From Planctomycetaceae bacterium (GTDB taxonomy: Bacteria; Planctomycetota; Planctomycetia; Pirellulales; Pirellulaceae), in NCBI GenBank assembly GCA_002726245.1, contig PBSM01000248.1, positions 1 through 43,925 of the forward strand: 43,925 nt of DNA. Direction: 5' to 3'. Both the position numbers and the translations under genes were made by a program. Positions within the stretch are counted from its first letter, which is position 1, and each line of letters opens with the position of its first letter. Below are positions 18,169-26,451 of the stretch, in pieces. The notes under the pieces are model-generated. The model did no database searches. It saw only the letters and a program-made list of their open reading frames with translations, and was not told the DNA's origin.

Positions 18169-19056
18169 ATGTCGCGCAAAGGTTCTGATTTCGCCGGTCT
18201 GTCGGTTGCCATCGTTACTCCGTTCAAGGATGGCGAAGTTGACTACGACACACTTAACGCACAAGTCGATTTCCAGATCGAAGCTGGGACAAAGTGTTTG
18301 GTCCCGGTCGGGACAACAGGTGAGTCTCCAACGCTCTCGCACGAGGAGCACGAACGCGTTATCTCTGCCGTTGTCCAAGCTGCCGCCGGTCGCGCGAAGG
18401 TCATGGCGGGAACAGGTTCCAACAGCACAGCCGAAGCGATTCGATTGACAAAGTGGGCCGCCAAAGAAGGTTCCGATGCGGGGTTGCTCGTCGCGCCATA
18501 CTACAACAAGCCGACTCAAGAAGGTTTCTACCAGCACTTCAAAGCGATTTCGGAAGCCGTCGATATCCCGCTATGCGTCTACAATATCCCTGGGCGGACG
18601 GGAAAGAACATCGAGCCTGAGACGATTGCTCGACTGGCAGAACTGACCAACATCACGATGGTCAAGGAAGCGACCGGGCAAATGGATCAGGCTTCGCAGA
18701 TCCTCGGCACGACGGACTTAACCTTGCTAAGCGGCGATGACAGTATGACGCTGCCGTATCTTTCGGTCGGAGGTGAGGGAATTATCTCGGTGGTCGGCAA
18801 TATCATTCCAAAGGATATGATCGTGCTGCTCGACGCATTCAACGCTGGCGACGCAAGGACAGCGTGCGAGTTGCATCACAAGCTGTTCACGCTCTGCCGC
18901 GATCTTCTGGGACTTGCAACGAACCCGATCCCAATCAAGGCCGCGATGCAATTGCTTGGTCGCGACACGGGAGACTTACGTCTTCCCATGACCGCACTCG
19001 ACGATCAAGGACTGAAGGCCTTGCAAGCAACGCTTACTGAGTATGGTCTTCTGTAG
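18169..19056 (+). CDS. dapA: 4-hydroxy-tetrahydrodipicolinate synthase DapA
   Basis: A 295-residue lyase that condenses pyruvate with aspartate semialdehyde, the first step of the diaminopimelate/lysine branch. The fold's markers are visible: [18 protein letters not shown] at the start, the [14 protein letters not shown] loop near residue 47, the catalytic tyrosine in [13 protein letters not shown] near 139, and the Schiff-base lysine in [15 protein letters not shown] near 167. The GDDSMTLP motif near 190 matches the family. Length is typical. It is the last gene of the plus-strand run beginning at 14148, and no gene follows for about 300 bases. Confidence 0.95.
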   Translation: MSRKGSDFAGLSVAIVTPFKDGEVDYDTLNAQVDFQIEAGTKCLVPVGTTGESPTLSHEEHERVISAVVQAAAGRAKVMAGTGSNSTAEAIRLTKWAAKEGSDAGLLVAPYYNKPTQEGFYQHFKAISEAVDIPLCVYNIPGRTGKNIEPETIARLAELTNITMVKEATGQMDQASQILGTTDLTLLSGDDSMTLPYLSVGGEGIISVVGNIIPKDMIVLLDAFNAGDARTACELHHKLFTLCRDLLGLATNPIPIKAAMQLLGRDTGDLRLPMTALDDQGLKALQATLTEYGLL

Positions 19057-19161
19057 GTCAAAGCTCGGCACGGTCAACGTGGTCCTACGGCTTGTGCTAA
19101 GCATTCACATTGCGTCGTTTCGCGACCTAACTTGGTTGCGCGCCACGCCTTCTTCTTAAAT

Positions 19162-19186
19162 GCCTGTAATGCGATGAACTACAGGC
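19162..19186. other. Short inverted repeat downstream of dapA
   Basis: GCCTGTA and TACAGGC form a perfect 7-bp stem with an 11-base loop about 105 bases after the dapA stop. No run of T follows directly, so it is at best a weak terminator. The remaining spacer 19057-19357 shows nothing else I can support. Confidence 0.25.
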
Positions 19187-19357
19187 GGTTTATGGGCTTA
19201 CAAAAAACTTTCCTCATTCGAAAAGTTGAGCTAGAGTTCAAGTATCGCCCAAACGACAGCACCAAGTTCGGATAGTTAACGCGGGATCACAAGTCGCGTT
19301 CGCGACCCGACCGTCCGAGCGGCTGTTAGCGATTCGTCATTGTCACACTCTGCCCAA

Positions 19358-19786
19358 ATGGAACGATTGATTCGCGATTCGGATCAATTGGAGTCTGCCG
19401 TTATGCAAACTTCGTCGAACAACTCTGAGAAGAACGGGGTAAGTGAAAAGATGAAATGCACAGATTTGGCAAAGCGAATCGAACGACTTCGTCCAGCGGC
19501 AGATCCACGCGACGTCGCGCGACTCTGCTTGTTGCTTTCCATCTCCGCGGACGACATTGACATCCTCGCGGAGGAGTCGGTGTTGGCGAATGCTTGGAAG
19601 GAGATGGACCTTCGTGTTCAAGCAGCGACCGACCAACACGCCGCCATGACCGAGGAGCTCGAGTCTCTCGCTCGCAGCGATCCTCAAAGATTCACACCCG
19701 ACCAGATCTGGGTCTTGATCCGAGCGATCAAGGTTCAGAGCCAGATTCTCCAGCTATACGTCGGCGAGCCAGCTCTCGACGTATAG
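19358..19786 (+). CDS. Small soluble protein of unknown function
   Basis: About 142 residues if started at the ATG of MERLIRDSDQ; the frame opens at a TTG at 19340, and an ATG at 19451 (MKCTDLAKRIERL) is another possible start. The sequence is highly charged and predicted mostly helical, with no signal peptide or membrane segment. The conserved-looking core is ADPRDVARLCLLLSISADDI followed by SDPQRFTPDQIWVLIRAIK. I do not recognise a family. It has no close neighbour on the same strand, and a miniature inverted-repeat element lies 87 bases downstream. Confidence 0.55.
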   Translation: MERLIRDSDQLESAVMQTSSNNSEKNGVSEKMKCTDLAKRIERLRPAADPRDVARLCLLLSISADDIDILAEESVLANAWKEMDLRVQAATDQHAAMTEELESLARSDPQRFTPDQIWVLIRAIKVQSQILQLYVGEPALDV

Positions 19787-19872
19787 CATCAAGCTACGGC
19801 GGGCGGGTTGACTTCGATCCCCGCTCGTCGGTCTTCGGAAGGTAGCGCTGGGCACTCCTAGGCTGTGAGCAT

Positions 19873-19989
19873 TTTGGAGTGCGGCGACTTGTCGCCGCTT
19901 TGCCTTTCAAATCGGATCGAAGAACGAGCCGTTTTCGCATCGCAAAACCTATTGAGAAGGAAAGCGATGACAAGTCATCGCACTCCAAA
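19873..19989. mobile_element. Miniature inverted-repeat element, 117 bp, non-coding
   Basis: The left end reads TTTGGAGTGCGGCGACTTGT and the right end is its near inverse, ending TGACAAGTCATCGCACTCCAAA. The arms span about 30 bases with few mismatches. Each arm also contains a smaller palindrome (GGCGACTTGTCGCC on the left, GATGACAAGTCATC on the right). No transposase is inside. The remaining 19787-20431 interval holds no gene that I can support; 20198-20431 is AT-richer and probably carries the promoter of the FG-GAP gene. Confidence 0.65.
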
Positions 19990-20431
19990 TTCCCAGTTAT
20001 CGCGTGGTTGCTCGCTGCCTTTAAGATCGGCTGTCACTCAGCAGTTGCAACGCTCCGCCCCCCTTGATGCTCCTTTCGCCCTCGAGATACTACTCGATTC
20101 GTTGAGAAGTTCCGCAACGACTTATGCGAACGAGCTCAGCGCCCTAGTGTCGGGCGCGCGCACAGATCTCAGGCGTGCTCTCAGCCCGTCGTGCTAACGA
20201 TCAATTCCTGTATCCCGATAAATAACAGTCACTTACTGATAATTTGGGATCGTTATAGAAACTGGCGCATCACTTGCGTCTGTCTACTAGCACCACGCAG
20301 CGCCTGAATCCCAGGCATCGCTTTCGAGCGCTGCGGGGAACCGAGTTCGACTAGCTGGTCGAGCGTTTTCCACCGCGCACTGATCCGTTAATCCCTCGCC
20401 GACGGCATCCCGAACTCAGCGGAAAGAGACG

Positions 20432-23047
20432 ATGGCCAGAACTTCCTTCTTCCCGAGATGGCTTCGCGCACCATGCGCGACTCGCGCCGGCAAGGCGCGA
20501 CGTCGCCCACTCCTTGTCGAGCGACTCGACAGCCGTTTACTGCTCGCTGCCGATAATCCGATCAATGTTGGCACCGACTTGAGCGGTGGGATTGGCGTTG
20601 TATTTGAAGGGCTCGCGGCGGGAGACGACTTCGGTCGAGCCGTAAGCACTGCCGGCGACGTGAATGGGGATGGCTTCGACGACGTTCTTGTTGGTGCTGA
20701 CGGCGCCGACGTCAATGGAGAGCTATCCGGCCAGAGTTACGTTGTGTTCGGTGGTGCGGAGGCGTTTCCCGACACCTTCGATCTATCGACACTTGATGGA
20801 TCAAACGGCTTCGCGTTGAGCGGCGCCGAAGCGTTTGATCGCTCCGGCCTATCGCTCAGCAAGGCAGGCGACTTCAATGGAGACGGATTCGCAGACGTGC
20901 TCATTTCCGCGGTCGAATCGGATGGCGATGGCAGTCGGCGGGGGCGAAGTTATCTTGTCTTTGGCAAGTCGTCTGGCTTTGCCGCCGCGATCGACCTGAG
21001 ATTCCTCAACGGGACAAATGGCTTTGCCATCAATGGGGCAGCCGATGACGACTTCTCTGGCGTCGCGGTATCGCACGTGGGTGACATGAACGGCGACGGC
21101 CTCGACGATGTCGTAATCGGTGCAGCCTATGCCGATCCCGGCGGACGCGACAAAGCAGGAGCGGCGTATGTCCTGTTCGGTAGTCAGATCAATCGTGGTT
21201 CGCAATTCAGTCTCGCGACGCTTGACGGAACGAACGGCTTCGTGATCGATGGAGGAAGCGCGGGCGACCTGACGGGCTCAGCAGTTGGCTCGGCAGGCGA
21301 CGTGAATGGCGACGGACTGAGCGACGTGATCGTCGGAGCTTACGAGGCTGCGCCGAATGGCGGCTCAAGCGGTGCGGCTTACGTCGTGTTCGGGAGTCAA
21401 AGCGGATTCTCGGCGACTATCGCGACGACCGACTTAGACGGAACCAACGGATTCGCGATCCACGGCGTTGATGCCGGCGACGCGGTTGGATGGGCGGTTG
21501 CAGGAGCAGGCGACATCAACGGTGATGGGTTCGCGGATCTGTTAGTTGGGGCATCTGACGGCTCGCCCGGCGGTCGCTCGATGGCTGGCCGGACTTATGT
21601 TGTTTTTGGGCACGACGGGACTGTCGCTGCGGCATTCGAGTTATCGTCGCTGGACGGCGCGAACGGATTCGTCATCAACGGTGCGGCGGAAGACGATGAA
21701 TCAGGGACAGCCGTCGCCGCGACAGGCGACATGAATGGCGACGGCTTCGACGATCTGATCATCGGAGCTCGCTATGCCGACTCGAATGGCCAAACCGATG
21801 CGGGGGCCAGCTATCTCGTACTTGGTAGGCAGAGTGGATTCGGAGCATCACTCGAGCTATCAGCCCTCGATGGCGATAACGGCTTTCGCGTTGACGGCGC
21901 AGATGCGAACGACTTCCTCGGTATCGCGGTCGGCACGGCCGGCGATACAAATGGTGATGGCTTCTCGGATTTTCTGGTTGGCGCTCCAGCCGCCGATCCA
22001 TTATCGGGCACTGATGCCGGCGAGGCCTACCTGATCTTCGGCCGTGACTATTTGGACTCGGTCACGCATCAGGGCGATGGAACGGACAACGATCTGCAAG
22101 GTGATGCTAGCGCCAACACGATCGTCGGCGCACAAGGTAACGACACGCTGACGAGCGGTGGCGGTGTCGATGTGCTGCTTGGCGGCCAAGGCGACGACGA
22201 GTTCGTTTTGATCGATGTGACCTTTCGGAGAGTAGCCGGTGGGGCTGGCATCGACTCGGTTCGCATCACTGGCAGTGGTGTGACGCTCGATCTCACGCAA
22301 ATCGCCGACAGTCGGCTCACAGGAGTTGAGCATTTCGATATCACTGGCAATGGCGGCAATGCTCTTGTCGTGAATCTCACCGAAGTTCTCAACTTGTCGA
22401 ACACATCAAACGGGTTGGTGATTCGTGCGGACGCCAACGATAGCGTCAATCTGGGGGCAGGGTGGGCGCAGGCCGGTGTGCAGTCGATCGATGACGAGTT
22501 CTACGACGTGTTTCAGCAAGGAGTCGCGGAGGTGTTGATCTTGCGATCCGAAGGCCCAACTTGGCGCAACCCTGTTGATCCGCTGGACGTGAACAACGAT
22601 GGTTTCGTCGTACCGATCGATGCGTTAGTCATTATCAACGAACTGGCCGACCGAGTGATCAGCAGTTCAACGGGCCTACTGCCATCACCGCCCGAGCCGC
22701 CGAATCTGCCTCCACCGTTCCTCGATCCGACCGGTGATGGCTTCGTATCGCCGCTTGACGCGTTGCAGGTCATCAACTTCTTGAACAATCCCGAAGCCGA
22801 AGGAGAAGCGGCGGAGTCATCGTTTGCTCACGCGTTGCCGCTGCTATCACTCGCGAGACTACATCCTGCAGCTTTGCCGACAGGGAAGGGGATTGCTGCG
22901 GAGTTGGTAGCATACAAGAAGGAATCGCAGGCGGGCGTTGTTGCCAACATCTCTCGCGATGCCTTCTTTAGCGACGGGCTTGCCGAGGGCGGTCGGATCG
23001 ATGCGGCGGCCGACGATCTGCTTGAGTCATTACAGTGGCTTTGGTAG
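20432..23047 (+). CDS. Large exported FG-GAP repeat protein with RTX-like and dockerin motifs
   Basis: An 871-residue extracellular protein. Its basic N-terminus leads into VERLDSRLLLAAD, a form of the planctomycete LEPR-XLL export tag. Seven FG-GAP (integrin alpha-type) calcium-binding repeats of about 65 residues follow, each with a GDxNGDGxxDxxxGA core and an ending like YVVFG. Next comes a short RTX-like stretch (GNDTLTSGGGVDVLLGGQGDD, about residues 565-590), then two dockerin-like EF loops, DVNNDGFVVPIDALVIINEL and DPTGDGFVSPLDALQVINFL, separated by a Pro-rich spacer. GGAAAGAG lies before the ATG. No cohesin partner is in the window, so cell-surface adhesion or matrix binding is the likely role rather than a cellulosome. 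Confidence 0.88.
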   Translation: MARTSFFPRWLRAPCATRAGKARRRPLLVERLDSRLLLAADNPINVGTDLSGGIGVVFEGLAAGDDFGRAVSTAGDVNGDGFDDVLVGADGADVNGELSGQSYVVFGGAEAFPDTFDLSTLDGSNGFALSGAEAFDRSGLSLSKAGDFNGDGFADVLISAVESDGDGSRRGRSYLVFGKSSGFAAAIDLRFLNGTNGFAINGAADDDFSGVAVSHVGDMNGDGLDDVVIGAAYADPGGRDKAGAAYVLFGSQINRGSQFSLATLDGTNGFVIDGGSAGDLTGSAVGSAGDVNGDGLSDVIVGAYEAAPNGGSSGAAYVVFGSQSGFSATIATTDLDGTNGFAIHGVDAGDAVGWAVAGAGDINGDGFADLLVGASDGSPGGRSMAGRTYVVFGHDGTVAAAFELSSLDGANGFVINGAAEDDESGTAVAATGDMNGDGFDDLIIGARYADSNGQTDAGASYLVLGRQSGFGASLELSALDGDNGFRVDGADANDFLGIAVGTAGDTNGDGFSDFLVGAPAADPLSGTDAGEAYLIFGRDYLDSVTHQGDGTDNDLQGDASANTIVGAQGNDTLTSGGGVDVLLGGQGDDEFVLIDVTFRRVAGGAGIDSVRITGSGVTLDLTQIADSRLTGVEHFDITGNGGNALVVNLTEVLNLSNTSNGLVIRADANDSVNLGAGWAQAGVQSIDDEFYDVFQQGVAEVLILRSEGPTWRNPVDPLDVNNDGFVVPIDALVIINELADRVISSSTGLLPSPPEPPNLPPPFLDPTGDGFVSPLDALQVINFLNNPEAEGEAAESSFAHALPLLSLARLHPAALPTGKGIAAELVAYKKESQAGVVANISRDAFFSDGLAEGGRIDAAADDLLESLQWLW

Positions 23048-23114
23048 CCCAAGATCTAGCGGTTCGTCCAAGTGTCGGAGTGTCAGCGGTTGGTACGGAC
23101 TACCCATGTGGCGA

Positions 23115-23285
23115 CTAGTGGAAGAGCCAGGAACCGATTGCAAATCCGCAGATGAACGCGGAGATGACAGCAAACGCAATCCAGTATCCTTGCCAAGCTT
23201 TTGTTCTCACGAACGAGAGCGCCGCTGCGTCGGCTTCGATCAGAGCTGTTAACTCGTGACGAATATGTTGATCGATGATCTCCAT
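23115..23285 (-). CDS. Possible small single-pass membrane protein
   Basis: A 56-residue candidate beginning MEIIDQHIRHELTALIEADA and ending in a hydrophobic segment WIAFAVISAFICGFAIGSWLF. The frame is open further upstream to 23405, but that part is Arg-rich and unlikely to be coding. No clear ribosome-binding site is visible. It lies in the 490-base gap between the FG-GAP gene and the transposase relic; the rest of that gap shows no gene. Confidence 0.4.
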   Translation of the reverse strand: MEIIDQHIRHELTALIEADAAALSFVRTKAWQGYWIAFAVISAFICGFAIGSWLFH

Positions 23286-23537
23286 CGGCGCACCTGCAAC
23301 TGGCCTGGGCCGGAAAGCGAAACAAGCTGGAGAATGCCGAAGGGACACGTCATGGAAACGGCAGGTTCGCGTCCGAATAATCAGAAGGAGATCACCCCGC
23401 ATCACAGCGAGCTTATTCCCAAGCGAGCATCGCCTTCTTCCTGTCCGACGTGCTGACCATTAGGTTTGTCCTTTCGAGTCAGTATGACACCCAATACAAG
23501 ATGCTGTTCACCGAACGGATGCCTAGGTCGATGTTAG

Positions 23538-24278
23538 AACTCGCAACGTGGTCCGAAGTACGTTGGCGGCGGCGCGACGAACAACGTTCGTGGCTGCACG
23601 CGAATCAGCGGCGAAAAGGAATGGAATCCGCCGCAGTGTGGGCAAGCACCCCAGGGCGGGCAGCGGGCGGAAAGCGGTTGGGGGCGGGGATGGCAGCACG
23701 GACGGGCTGTGTGGCAGGAGTGCCAAGACGTGGTTTCAGCGTCGCTGACATTCATCAACGAGCAGTCTCTTTTTCGAGGCGCGTCGGCGGCCCTTCGCAC
23801 CGTGATCGGCGACTCGCTGAAGCACGACAAGAGCAAGGAGCTTGCGAAGCGTTTGATTGACTTTGTGCACGACGCGGAACAACAACTTCGCGAAGGCGAA
23901 CGCCTGCCGAAGAGTACGGAGATTCTGGAATCGTCATTTGGCCTGTACAAGCAACTCGAGCGTCAGCACAGCCAGAGTGGCTTCACCAGTCTATTCGCCT
24001 GCTTCCCTGCGTTGCTCCACCCGACGATGCCAGAATCGGTAACGGAAGCCTTTGGTCGGGTCTCGAGCAAAGACGTCACCGCCTGGATCGCCAAGCACTT
24101 CAGCACCACGTTCACGTCCCGTCGCCAATCCGCCTACGCCGAACACAAAGCCGCCCTCAAAAGCGCAACACTCCAACAAGCAACCACTGAGAGAAATCTA
24201 CCAAGCCACCCAGAGGCTACGTTCCGGGCCGTGTTTCTTTCTTTGCGAGAGTCCGCTCGGCGCAGTCATTCTGACTGA
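23538..24278 (+). pseudogene. Probable transposase relic (C-terminal part)
   Basis: An open frame with no convincing start. From about 23700 it reads as good protein: VWQECQDVVSASLTFINEQ, GDSLKHDKSKELAKRLIDF, and STEILESSFGLYKQLERQH followed by GFTSLFACFPALL. The ES-x-FG-x-YK pattern followed by GFTSL resembles the C-terminal acidic motif of DDE transposases; this is from memory and is uncertain. Upstream residues are Gly/Arg-rich and possibly degenerate, and competing frames of equal length overlap. I see no terminal inverted repeat or target duplication around it. The last 40 residues lose similarity to protein, which fits decay. Confidence 0.45.
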
Positions 24279-24354
24279 ATGAGTGAGAGGTCGGGAGACC
24301 CGTCGATACAATTTCGAAGCGGTCTTCTGCTAGATCGCGTCGCGCCCAAAGCGT

Positions 24355-25971
24355 CTACCACATCCATTCCAGACCTGCGTATGCACCGTGGTAGAACGCG
24401 TCTCCGTTGTCGTTAACGGAGGCAGCACGCGGAACGAAGGTGAACGCGCCACCTGTTGTCAGGATGTTCGGAGGTGTCGAATTGAAGTTCTCTGGGGCGA
24501 GTGCAACACCTTCCAAGTAGAGCATCGTGTAACCAGCTCGGAGCGTCCAATGCGGTCCCATGCGATAGATGAAGTTGACGTTGGCTTCAGCGATCATCGC
24601 AATGTCATTGCCATCGACGCTCTCGTCGATGGTCTGTGTATTCGCCGGCAACGTTGTTGTCGCGGTGATGCCCGTCGTTTGATTCGCGTAGTTGCCATAA
24701 ACACCTGCTTTGATATCGGCACCTACGTTGATCCCAGGCACTACATTCGCCCAGATGTCGCCACCGAGTTGGAAGCCGGTGAGGCTATTTCGTGTGGTGA
24801 CACCATAGTCCATGTTGCCACGACTCTGAAGCCCAGGCGTTATCGGATCGAAGTCACCGCCGAGCGTTAAGTAATTGAAGTCTTCTAACAAATACACGTA
24901 ACGAACACCCGCCAACCAGGATACCTGAATGCGGCAGTTAGGCATCGTGAAGCGTTTCCGGATGTTTAGCTCAAAGTTGTCAAGCGTGGATGAATAGGCG
25001 ATCGTATGTTGCCTCGCGCGATCTGTTTCATCGAAGCCGTTAAACGGAGCGTTACCGAAGTTGCTGAGCACGGAAAAGATGTCGTCTTGGAATGTTGGTG
25101 GGCGGTTGACCGCCGACGCCGCCCAGTTGAATAGTCCGAAATAACCAAACTCGATGGTGGCTCCAGCCCAGAGCTGACGCACTCCCGTAAAACGGAACCC
25201 GAGTTCTTCGTCGAAATCCAAATCGTCCGTGCTCAGGAGGATATCGGCCGGAGTGGGAGGACCGACAACGATACCATCGCTTGAGAAATCAACTCTGCGA
25301 GACGCACGGTCACGCTTGAGGTACATCGCGTCCAGCGAGATGTCATACCAACGAGGAGCACAAGGTCCACCTTCGCCGTACGGTAACAAGTTGTCGAGAA
25401 GACGAGAGAAGTATCCACCGGCCGAACCGTACCCGCCGCAGTACTCACATCCGTGGCCGCCACAGTTGGGACAACCGCCGCCGTAGTCTCCACCACCACC
25501 GCCATAGCCAGCTTCGTAACCAGCTTGCATCGGCATGCCAGGTGATCCCGGAAACGGTTGCGGAGATCCGTAGCTGGCTGGTTGGACGCCAGGGAACTGC
25601 ATGCCCATCGGAGCTTGCATCGGCATCATTCCAGGATAAGCAACAGGCATCGCCGGAACTGGGTACGCTGGCTGCGCGAACTGTGGCGCGCCAATATGTG
25701 CCACGGGCAGTGGAGTTTGCGGGTGCGCGTATGGAGCTGATGCTTGGATTCCAAGTGTCGGAATCTGACCGGCTTGCATTGGAAGTTGCGGTACATAAGC
25801 CCCACCGCTAGACGCGGGCGGTCCGATGATCCCGTTCTGCGGTTGTACACCGGGGACCGCTGAGCCTCCTGGCAGAGTCGGCGGAAGCTGCTGGCCAGCA
25901 GTCCAACTGCCGGATCCTCCCACCACGATGGTCATCATGACCGTGAGAACGCTCCCCCTGAGATTCTTCAT
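24355..25971 (-). CDS. BBP7-family outer-membrane beta-barrel protein
   Basis: A 538-residue outer-membrane protein of the planctomycete BBP7 (beta-barrel porin 7) type. A signal peptide (VLTVMMTIVVGGSGSWTAG) is followed by a Pro/Gly/Met-rich region to about residue 180 and a Gly/Cys stretch (GGGCPNCGGHGCEYCGG) with two CxxC pairs. The barrel begins near residue 205 with WYDISLDAMYLKRDR and shows alternating amphipathic strands, for example ELGFRFTGVRQLWAGATIEF and HWTLRAGYTMLYLEGVAL. It ends in YAGLEWMW, an aromatic last residue as barrel-assembly signals require. GGAGA lies upstream of the ATG at 25971. It is divergent from the Ser/Thr kinase gene. Confidence 0.85.
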   Translation of the reverse strand: MKNLRGSVLTVMMTIVVGGSGSWTAGQQLPPTLPGGSAVPGVQPQNGIIGPPASSGGAYVPQLPMQAGQIPTLGIQASAPYAHPQTPLPVAHIGAPQFAQPAYPVPAMPVAYPGMMPMQAPMGMQFPGVQPASYGSPQPFPGSPGMPMQAGYEAGYGGGGGDYGGGCPNCGGHGCEYCGGYGSAGGYFSRLLDNLLPYGEGGPCAPRWYDISLDAMYLKRDRASRRVDFSSDGIVVGPPTPADILLSTDDLDFDEELGFRFTGVRQLWAGATIEFGYFGLFNWAASAVNRPPTFQDDIFSVLSNFGNAPFNGFDETDRARQHTIAYSSTLDNFELNIRKRFTMPNCRIQVSWLAGVRYVYLLEDFNYLTLGGDFDPITPGLQSRGNMDYGVTTRNSLTGFQLGGDIWANVVPGINVGADIKAGVYGNYANQTTGITATTTLPANTQTIDESVDGNDIAMIAEANVNFIYRMGPHWTLRAGYTMLYLEGVALAPENFNSTPPNILTTGGAFTFVPRAASVNDNGDAFYHGAYAGLEWMW

Positions 25972-26451
25972 CGGGATTTCTCCACAACAACAAAAAGTTC
26001 CCTAAGCCAGCCAAACGCGATCGCGCAGTCTGGCGCCAGCGAGCAACTTGCTTTCCACCACACCAAGCGGATCACTCTGCAGTGCATTCCACCTGACGGA
26101 ACAAGCGCTAAATCGCTGATCACAAACTATCGGTCCGGCACAATGCGTAGAACCAGTTCTTTCCGCATTCCCGGAATACTCCACTTAATCGGCAGAGTCG
26201 CCGGAGAAATCCTGTGTTTCCGGCAAATCCTGCCGAGCGGACTCGGACCGGAGTCAGAACGAGCACTATTCCGCGTGATTAGGCAGGCTGGGAGGCTACG
26301 AATACCGCGTGGACGTCGGTGGCTCTTCAAGTGCGACTGAAAATCGATGGGATCCTGCTCTGCAGCATGAACTTCTTGCGAAATTGGGCTCCGCCTGCCA
26401 GAATCTACCTAAGCTGCTTATGCCAAAGAGATTTAGGTCCGGAGTCGCAAG
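25972..26451. other. Divergent intergenic region, no gene seen
   Basis: This 480-base stretch separates the BBP7 gene (minus strand) from the kinase gene (plus strand) and should hold both promoters. Short frames are open on both strands, but none has protein-like sequence. I could not pick out a promoter with confidence. Confidence 0.5.

Noticed and set aside
24388..24870. Plus-strand open frame of 160 residues opposite the BBP7 gene
   Set aside because: It lies wholly inside the barrel gene on the other strand and has no recognisable protein features; it is a shadow frame.
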